Shown here in pieces: positions 7,222-13,031 of a stretch of DNA of 13,031 nt. The stretch lies in NCBI GenBank assembly GCA_016844425.1, contig JAERML010000013.1:1-13031 (forward strand). Reading direction: 5' to 3'. The notes under the pieces are model-generated. The model saw nothing but the letters and a program-made list of their open reading frames with translations, ran no database searches and was not told the origin of the DNA. The position numbers and the translations under genes are program-made. The stretch's first letter is position 1. Every line of letters starts with the position of its first letter. The DNA is from Bacteroidota bacterium (lineage in GTDB: Bacteria > Bacteroidota > UBA10030 > UBA6906).

Positions 7222-7250
7222 AAGATAAGAGTTTGCGTCATGCATTGCAA
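7222..7250 (-). promoter_or_regulatory. Possible promoter of the lpxA-lipM-panB-surE unit
   Basis: The minus strand has TTGCAA (7245-7250), 17 bases, then TATCTT (7222-7227): a four-of-six match at each box. The predicted start near 7215 would give a leader of about 70 bases. It is the best candidate I found in the 180-base gap between the symporter and lpxA. Readthrough from the upstream genes is the alternative. Confidence 0.3.
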
Positions 7251-7325
7251 TCAGACTAACCGTTGCTCAAGGCTGGCCTTATCACAAGCAGAAAGCGACG
7301 GCAGTTGAACGAAAAAACCAGTGGA

Positions 7326-9239
7326 TCATTTTCTTAGCCTTACAGGCACATCCGGCTTCTCCCCGGAGATTGATTTCGACATAACAATAACTGCCACAAT
7401 GCCAATGACAACAAACAGCAGCCCCATTCCATAGTCACCGAGAAGGAGTTTTCCCATCCCAAACAGTGCCATGTAGACGACAACAACACCGCTCACCCAA
7501 CCCACCGCAAGTCGCCCGAACCCACTGTCGCTTTTCACATCCGGCAGCTCTGCCGCGATCATCTTCCAGCCAATCCCACCAGGATGGACTCGCCGATAGA
7601 ATGTATGGAGCACTTTCCGGTCAACCGGCTTGGTAAGAAAGGTCACGATAAGCCACACGATGGTCGTTCCAAGCACTGTGGGGTAGAGCGTGATCGGCGA
7701 CTGCAGGCCATAAGCAAGAGCAAGCGGATAAATGATCAGCGGCGTGACAAGTGCAGCGATCTCTGTCCAGGCATTGATCCGCCACCAGAACCAGCGCAGA
7801 ATAAGGACAGCCCCCATCCCTGCGCTTGCGTTAATAATAAACTCCCATGCCCCCGCTATGCTTGTAAGCACGTATCTCGCAATAAGAAGGGAAAAGATGA
7901 GAAGCACTGCAATGGCAATCCGGGAAATGAATACGTAGTGTTTGTCCGGTGCAGATTTCCTGATGAACCGCCGGTAGAAGTCATTAATAATGTACGATGT
8001 CCCCCAATTCAGTTGCGCTGAGATGGTTGACATGTACGCCGCAAGGAAGACCGCGATGAGCAGACCAAGCAGACCGGGCGGGAGAAATTTTAGCATCATT
8101 TTGGGAAAGAGTAGACGCGGCGCTACGGTGTTCTCGTATTTTTCATAGAAGTGAAGGAACTCTGCCGAATGATACGCGGGATCGGCCGAGGAGAGGAGCG
8201 CTTTGTTGGCATATGCTTCTTCCACCTGCGCAAACAAGGGTGGGTTCTCCGTCTTGAGAACATCAACACTCTTCGCCCGTGGCAGGACTACCAGTGCAGC
8301 AAGTGCCACGAGGATCCAAGGCCAGGGCCGGACCGTGTAGTGCGCAACGGTAAACCAGAGTGTGGCAAAGAGGCTGTGCCTCTCATCCTTGGCAGCCATC
8401 ATGCGTTGTGCAATGTACCCGCCACCCCCGGGGTCTGCACCCGGATACCAGCTTGACCACCACTGTAGCCCGACATACGCCGCAAACGATCCCACTGTCA
8501 GCGCAAGCACACCGGCCGCCATGCCCGTTGCACCCGCATCACCAATTCTCGGCACGAAGCTGAGAACCTCCACAGACAGGATATTCTTGAAATTCGCCGC
8601 CCCACCAACCTCCGGCAACTGAACGACGATCACGGCAAGGACAATACAGCCAATCATCGCAATGACGAACTGCAGGGCATCCGTCCGTGATGTGCCGACC
8701 AACCCTGACGCCGCAGCATACACTGCAACAAGCGCGGCCACGATTACCACAAGAAGAAACGAATCAAGTCCTGGCAGCACCACCTGGAAGATTGATTGTA
8801 GAGCAGCATGCACCCACGCCAATACGATGGCATTCATGAACAGCCCGAGATACACCGCACGCAACCCACGAAGGACAGCTGCCACCTTGCCCGAATAGCG
8901 CAGTTCAACAAGCTCGACATCCGTCATGATTCCGGCCCGCCGCCAGAGCTTCGCGAAGAAGAACACTGTCAGCATCGAGCCGATCGCCATATTCCACCAG
9001 AGCCAGTTACCGGCGATACCGTTGCGTGCGACCAACTCCGTAACGGCCAGAGGTGTATCTGCGGCAAATGTTGTTGCCACCATTGCTGTCCCTGCCACAT
9101 ACCACGGCAGATTCCGGCCCGACAGAAAGAACTCCTCTGTGTTCTCCCCCGCCTTGCGCGAATAGTACGCGGCAACCCCGAAGGTGAGGAGAAACATGGC
9201 AGCGATGACGGCAATATCCAGCCAGTGTAGCAAATGCAT
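7326..9239 (-). CDS. Sodium:solute symporter (SSS family), probably for a sugar
   Basis: This 637-residue inner-membrane protein of the SSS (SGLT-like) family should import a solute with sodium. It has about 13-15 hydrophobic segments, beginning at residues 8-26. ATTFAADTPLAVTELV (about 55-70) and GIAGNWLWWN are typical of a bacterial subgroup. AAYMSTISAQLN (400-411) corresponds to helix 8 of the LeuT-fold core; Ser404 and Thr405 fit the sodium-2 site. A soluble loop lies at about 321-375, and two extra helices (about 578-620) follow a soluble linker. Translation start is well supported: AGGAGG seven bases before the ATG, overlapping the hexosaminidase stop codon (11-base gap). That coupling suggests the substrate is a sugar released by the hexosaminidase, such as N-acetylglucosamine; this is inference. 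Confidence 0.9.
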   Translation of the reverse strand: MHLLHWLDIAVIAAMFLLTFGVAAYYSRKAGENTEEFFLSGRNLPWYVAGTAMVATTFAADTPLAVTELVARNGIAGNWLWWNMAIGSMLTVFFFAKLWRRAGIMTDVELVELRYSGKVAAVLRGLRAVYLGLFMNAIVLAWVHAALQSIFQVVLPGLDSFLLVVIVAALVAVYAAASGLVGTSRTDALQFVIAMIGCIVLAVIVVQLPEVGGAANFKNILSVEVLSFVPRIGDAGATGMAAGVLALTVGSFAAYVGLQWWSSWYPGADPGGGGYIAQRMMAAKDERHSLFATLWFTVAHYTVRPWPWILVALAALVVLPRAKSVDVLKTENPPLFAQVEEAYANKALLSSADPAYHSAEFLHFYEKYENTVAPRLLFPKMMLKFLPPGLLGLLIAVFLAAYMSTISAQLNWGTSYIINDFYRRFIRKSAPDKHYVFISRIAIAVLLIFSLLIARYVLTSIAGAWEFIINASAGMGAVLILRWFWWRINAWTEIAALVTPLIIYPLALAYGLQSPITLYPTVLGTTIVWLIVTFLTKPVDRKVLHTFYRRVHPGGIGWKMIAAELPDVKSDSGFGRLAVGWVSGVVVVYMALFGMGKLLLGDYGMGLLFVVIGIVAVIVMSKSISGEKPDVPVRLRK

Positions 9240-9250
9240 GGGTCTTCCTC

Positions 9251-11335
9251 CTATTTCGTGGGAATGTTGTCGAGCGCCCGGGCAACAAGTTTCTCAATGG
9301 CCGGCAGAATCATCAGCTCCGTCTGGCCTCGCGGTTCTTTTGCTTTCTCGATTGCCTCAAGTGCCTCTTTCTCCAATGCCACATCTCCCTTTACCCCGCT
9401 TTGAATGTACCCAAGCGCCTCGACGCCAATGTCTGCCACTCTGCTGAGATCCTCAGATATGGAAGCGATCTCTGCAAGAGCGGGCGACCTCGTGATAATC
9501 ACCGAAAGATACCGGTGGTTTTCCTGCCAGCCACGGAGCCTGTCCATCAGGTTGTTAGCAAGGGAGTCCCCGCTCTCCAATCCAGCCAGATACCGGTCGA
9601 CTGCAATTCGAAATCGTCGCGCTTCGGCAGCATCCGGTCTGGCAGCGTCCACGACTCGCGTGAGCGGAGAGTATGACGTATGTGGTTTCAATCTCCCGCG
9701 AACATACCCCTTCACAGGTTCCAGCACGTCCACGAGCGTTTTCAACGCAGCGATGTCACGGTCGCTTGTGAGACGCCGCAGCAGCATCTCATAGTTCTTT
9801 TCGTGAGTAAGACCATGCTCTTCCAGTTGCAAACTAATTCGCTCGAGACGGCGATACATGTCATCGACATTCGCGACCGTCCGGGGTGACCAGAGCCGCT
9901 CGGCAATCGCCGCGGTCCGTGGCCAGATCCGGGAGTCGATGGTCTCCGGCGAGACAAACTCCCCCCACATTGTCGCCTCTCCGCCGAGGATGTTCCCTTT
10001 CTCCTCATCGGAGAGTTGAACATCTTCAGGAAGCGGATCGTTGAGATAGTGAATGTCGGTGGGTTGGATGAGATCTATGTAATACCCGTTTGAGAGAATG
10101 CTACGGTACCCCAGCTTTGCAGCGCGCTCCATCGCCGCCCTTCCCCGCCAGGAATGGATGACAACGTTGGTCGGCATTGCTTCGTGGAGGATTTCATCCC
10201 ATCCGATCATGACCTTCTTGTGTTTCGTCACGATCGCAAGGAGTCTTTTGTTGAAATAGCTTTGAAGGGTACCGTTATCCTGGATATTGTTTTCAGCTTT
10301 GAATCGCTGGATGTCCGGATTGTTATCCCAGTGTTCGGCACTGTGCCCGGTATGCTCAACCTCATCTCCTCCGATGTGGAAGAAGGGATCAGGGAACAGG
10401 TCCGCCATCTCACCAAACAGCCTGTCGAGAAACTCGTAGGTGTATTCGCTGGCCGGATTCAAAACCGGATAGAAGATTCCCCACTTCCGCTCCACCGTGA
10501 AGGTACCAGGCGCACTTGAAAGTTCCGGGTACGCCGCAATCAATGCCGTTGCATGACCCGGTACGTCGAACTCGGGAACGACTCGTATTCCCCGGTTGTC
10601 AGCATACTCCACGATTTCTTTGATCTGACTCTGCGTATAATAGAATCCATCCGATCCGATCTCATGCAGCTTTGGGAATTCCTTGCTCTCCACACGAAAT
10701 CCCTGGTCATCGCACAAATGCCAGTGGAACACATTCATCTTCACAGCCGCCATCCCGTCGATGTTCCGCTTGATCACGGCCACGGGCATGAAGTGGCGCG
10801 CCGCGTCGATCATCAAACCACGCCATGGAAAGCGGGGGCGGTCTTCAATCTTTACGCCGGGCAGGTAAAAGCCCTGAGCGTCAGCAGACAGTAATTGCAG
10901 CATCGTTTCCATACCCCGAAGCACGCCGAGATCGGTCTCAGCATCCAGGCCGATGCCTCTCGACGACGCCACGAGGACGTATGATTCATCTTCGCCGAGC
11001 TCGATGTTTCCCGCGCGCTGTGTGGTGATGGTAAGTGAAGGAGATTCCACCTCTGCATGAGGGACGATGAAGTCTTGCGGGAGAAAGAGGCCTGTCCTTT
11101 CAGAGAGACGTCGCAACATCCTCGTCGCAGCGGAATACAGGCGCGCGTGTGCGTTCCCCTGGATGACAATCCGGAACGATGTGTCCACCCGAAACGCCAG
11201 CTCCGTGAATACAATGTTTTCAGGAATGGGCATCAGAGAGATACTTGAAGGTGCTTCACCGGCAGAGACATTCCCGAACAGGAACACCCTACACAGGAGC
11301 AGTGGAACGAGACGGTGCACGCGGATCTGGAGCAT
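9251..11335 (-). CDS. Secreted GH20 beta-N-acetylhexosaminidase
   Basis: This 694-residue glycoside hydrolase should remove terminal N-acetylglucosamine or N-acetylgalactosamine from chitin oligomers, glycans or cell-wall fragments, using substrate-assisted catalysis. A signal peptide covers about residues 1-25 (cleavage likely after VSA), so it acts outside the inner membrane. A GH20b-type domain (about 32-165) precedes the catalytic barrel (about 168-510): DRPRFPWRGLMIDAARHF, FHWHLCDDQGFR, PEFDVPGH, the catalytic pair Asp324-Glu325 in HIGGDEV, and GGEATMWGEF. A helical tail of about 180 residues (515-694) follows that I do not recognise. No lipobox: the cysteine at 15 follows Leu-Leu-Leu. 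No clear promoter or Shine-Dalgarno was found in the 178 bases upstream, where a weak inverted repeat (TGCAT-ACAAC-ATGCA, 11446-11460) is the only structure noted. The sodium symporter follows 11 bases later. Confidence 0.94.
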   Translation of the reverse strand: MLQIRVHRLVPLLLCRVFLFGNVSAGEAPSSISLMPIPENIVFTELAFRVDTSFRIVIQGNAHARLYSAATRMLRRLSERTGLFLPQDFIVPHAEVESPSLTITTQRAGNIELGEDESYVLVASSRGIGLDAETDLGVLRGMETMLQLLSADAQGFYLPGVKIEDRPRFPWRGLMIDAARHFMPVAVIKRNIDGMAAVKMNVFHWHLCDDQGFRVESKEFPKLHEIGSDGFYYTQSQIKEIVEYADNRGIRVVPEFDVPGHATALIAAYPELSSAPGTFTVERKWGIFYPVLNPASEYTYEFLDRLFGEMADLFPDPFFHIGGDEVEHTGHSAEHWDNNPDIQRFKAENNIQDNGTLQSYFNKRLLAIVTKHKKVMIGWDEILHEAMPTNVVIHSWRGRAAMERAAKLGYRSILSNGYYIDLIQPTDIHYLNDPLPEDVQLSDEEKGNILGGEATMWGEFVSPETIDSRIWPRTAAIAERLWSPRTVANVDDMYRRLERISLQLEEHGLTHEKNYEMLLRRLTSDRDIAALKTLVDVLEPVKGYVRGRLKPHTSYSPLTRVVDAARPDAAEARRFRIAVDRYLAGLESGDSLANNLMDRLRGWQENHRYLSVIITRSPALAEIASISEDLSRVADIGVEALGYIQSGVKGDVALEKEALEAIEKAKEPRGQTELMILPAIEKLVARALDNIPTK

Positions 11336-11513
11336 GAAATGCCTGCTGAGCTGTCTGGACTATGTGGAACGCCGAGATGGAGAGGGAGACAACAGAAGGA
11401 ACGGATTTGACTTCAGGCGCGGACGAAACCGCCGGCAGCTTCAAATGCATACAACATGCAAACGCGCATCGTGAGTGCAACTCCCAAACAACAGACCCCT
11501 AAGGACGAAGAGC

Positions 11514-13001
11514 CTAATTGTTGTTTTGCATGTCCGTAGGAACGGGACGGGTCTGACTGCCGTTGCCGCCCGGCAACTGTCCGCCCGGCATCTGTCCCCG
11601 GGTATCGACCCTGTCGATGATGGATGCCATCATTTCTGCTTCGGCCACGAGGTCGCCGCTGACGAAGGCTTTCCCTTTCATCACGCATATCTTGCTCTTG
11701 CGGCTCACCAACGTCAGTTCGAACACAAGCTGGTCGCCTGGAAGAACCGGCTTCCGGAACTTGACATTGTTGATGGACATGAAGTAGACCAGCTTGTCGC
11801 CCGGGTTCTCGACGCCGTTGAGAAGGAGGATGCCTCCAGTTTGTGCCATCCCTTCAATAATCAGTACACCCGGCATCACTGGTTGCCCCGGGAAGTGCCC
11901 CTCGAAGAATGATTCATTCGTGGTCACATTCTTGACGCCGACAATGCTCTCATCGATCTTGAAATCGATGATCTTGTCCACAAACAGGAACGGGGAACGG
12001 TGCGGAAGAATCTTCTTGATCGCATTGATGTCGAAGACCACTCCTGCCTTCCGCTCGTGCTGGTACTTGCGGACGAGCTTCTTTTGCTGGTAGAGTTTCC
12101 TGATTTTCCTGGCGAACTCGATGTTGCTCGCGTGTCCGGGGCGGGCGGCAAGGATTTGCGCCTTCAGTGGGACGCCAATGAGGGCCAGGTCACCCATCAA
12201 GTCCAGGAGTTTGTGCCTGGCCGGTTCGTTCGGGAAGTAGAGCGGACGGTTGTTGAGAACGCCATTGCTTCCGAGGATTACTGAAGCCCTGATGCCGAGT
12301 TTGTCACTGATCCGTTTGAGTTCCGCATCGTTCAGGTCCCTATCAACTATCACGATGGCATTGTCCAGATTGCCGCCGCGTATCAACCCCTGACTGTGGA
12401 GCATCTCGACTTCATGAAGGAAGCAGAAGGTTCGGCACGGCGCGAAGTCGGTAACGAACTCCTTTTCCAGGTTGAACAATCCGGTATGCTGGCTGCCAAG
12501 CGCCGGGTTGTGATAGTCCACCATCACAGTGATGCGATAGTCGTCCGTGGGAAGCGCGACGATATCCACACCTTTCTTTTCATTATGGTAGTGGACGGTC
12601 TGGTCGATGATAAGGTAGTCCTTCGGCGCGTTTTGCTTCTCGAAGCCGGCTTTCATCAAGACGTCCACGTACGGCTTGGCGCTTCCGTCTCCGATGGGCG
12701 GCTCGTTGGCATCAAGCTCGATCAAAACGTTGTCCACCTGCAGACCTACCAGGGCAGCCATCACGTGCTCAACGGTGTGGATCCTCGCCTCGCCAATCGC
12801 AATAGTAGTGCCACGCGAAATATCAACGACGTGGTCAACATCAGCCGGCACCTCCGGAGATCCACCGAGATCAATTCGCCGGAACCGGATACCGTAGTTC
12901 TCAGGCGCCGGTTTGAACGTCATCGTGGAGATGCTCCCGGTGTGGAGCCCGACTCCACTCATCGAAACCGGTTGCTTGATGGTACGCTGTTGAACGAGCA
13001 T
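11514..13001 (-). CDS. lpxC/fabZ: Bifunctional UDP-3-O-acyl-GlcNAc deacetylase / 3-hydroxyacyl-ACP dehydratase
   Basis: One 495-residue protein joins two enzymes. Residues 1 to about 305 are LpxC, the zinc deacetylase that commits to lipid A: the first zinc ligand His79 in HTVEHVMAAL, His263 and Asp267 in RHKLLDLMGD, and the catalytic histidine His290 in GHAS. Residues about 322-465 are FabZ, the dehydratase of fatty acid elongation: ILPHRSPFLFVDKI, catalytic His369 in EGHFPGQPVMPG and Glu383 in IIEGMAQTGG. A short tail rich in Gly, Pro, Gln and Asn follows (about 468-495). Both active sites look intact. The fusion is typical of Bacteroidota, Chlorobi and relatives and may balance use of 3-hydroxyacyl-ACP between lipid A and phospholipids. 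GGAG lies five bases before the ATG. Upstream context is outside the window. Confidence 0.97.
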   Translation of the reverse strand: MLVQQRTIKQPVSMSGVGLHTGSISTMTFKPAPENYGIRFRRIDLGGSPEVPADVDHVVDISRGTTIAIGEARIHTVEHVMAALVGLQVDNVLIELDANEPPIGDGSAKPYVDVLMKAGFEKQNAPKDYLIIDQTVHYHNEKKGVDIVALPTDDYRITVMVDYHNPALGSQHTGLFNLEKEFVTDFAPCRTFCFLHEVEMLHSQGLIRGGNLDNAIVIVDRDLNDAELKRISDKLGIRASVILGSNGVLNNRPLYFPNEPARHKLLDLMGDLALIGVPLKAQILAARPGHASNIEFARKIRKLYQQKKLVRKYQHERKAGVVFDINAIKKILPHRSPFLFVDKIIDFKIDESIVGVKNVTTNESFFEGHFPGQPVMPGVLIIEGMAQTGGILLLNGVENPGDKLVYFMSINNVKFRKPVLPGDQLVFELTLVSRKSKICVMKGKAFVSGDLVAEAEMMASIIDRVDTRGQMPGGQLPGGNGSQTRPVPTDMQNNN

Positions 13002-13031
13002 AACAACTCCAAAGAACTGATGGTGGGGTTA

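Noticed and set aside
7146..7250. 35-codon N-terminal extension of lpxA
   Set aside because: LpxA begins with its first hexapeptide repeat directly after the ATG at 7145; the extension has no LpxA-like sequence and covers the likely promoter and leader.
7584..8021. 145-codon open frame on the plus strand opposite the symporter
   Set aside because: It is a shadow of a long, clearly recognised gene; its translation is rich in Cys, His, Arg and Pro with no domain pattern.
9251..11335. Hexosaminidase as a lipoprotein
   Set aside because: The cysteine at residue 15 is in the middle of the hydrophobic segment after Leu-Leu-Leu, which does not fit a lipobox; an ordinary signal peptide ending in VSA fits better.
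11446..11460. Inverted repeat TGCAT-ACAAC-ATGCA as an operator for the hexosaminidase
   Set aside because: Arms are only 5 bp, no promoter could be read beside it, and such repeats are expected by chance.
11475..11912. 145-codon plus-strand frame opposite lpxC/fabZ
   Set aside because: Antisense to the conserved FabZ domain, with no recognisable product or ribosome binding site.

Overview
The window looks like an ordinary, gene-dense piece of a Gram-negative bacterial chromosome. The clearest lineage clue is a single protein joining LpxC to FabZ, a fusion typical of Bacteroidota, Chlorobi and Ignavibacteria (the FCB assemblage). The promoters I can read are plain sigma-70 type (TTGACT or TTGACA, then TATATT, TACATT or TATACT, spacing 16-17). 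They are not the TTTG/TAnnTTTG type of Bacteroidetes proper, so I lean towards a basal or Ignavibacteria/Chlorobi-like member. This is inference; the 460 bases of 16S rRNA at the left edge would settle it. I see no phage, transposon, CRISPR array or tRNA.

Left part (1-1726, minus strand): the 5' third of a 16S rRNA gene, a structured rrn leader with a boxA antiterminator, two tandem promoters with identical hexamers and 17-base spacers, and then pfkA (ATP-dependent 6-phosphofructokinase). The rRNA promoters begin directly behind the pfkA stop codon. A divergent promoter region (1727-2067) separates pfkA from the only plus-strand unit.

Plus-strand unit (about 1858-3913): a long leader, a LeuT-like sodium-coupled amino acid transporter, a start-stop-overlapping 38-residue MetS-like small membrane subunit, and a perfect 15-bp terminator hairpin.

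Right part (3932-13001, all minus strand), in transcription order: lpxC/fabZ; a secreted GH20 beta-N-acetylhexosaminidase with an SSS-family sodium:solute symporter directly behind it; then lpxA, a lipM-type octanoyltransferase, panB and surE, tightly packed or overlapping. The lipid A genes lpxC/fabZ and lpxA are often neighbours in this group; here an amino-sugar scavenging pair of about 4.2 kb lies between them. Lipid A, lipoate and pantothenate biosynthesis are housekeeping. The hexosaminidase/symporter pair and the amino acid transporter pair are nutrient uptake.

No clearly new system is visible. The observations most worth a second look are the small-subunit/LeuT pair with its altered substrate pocket, the tandem rRNA promoters and leader structure, the lipid A cluster split by a scavenging pair, and two leader regions with attenuator-like features.
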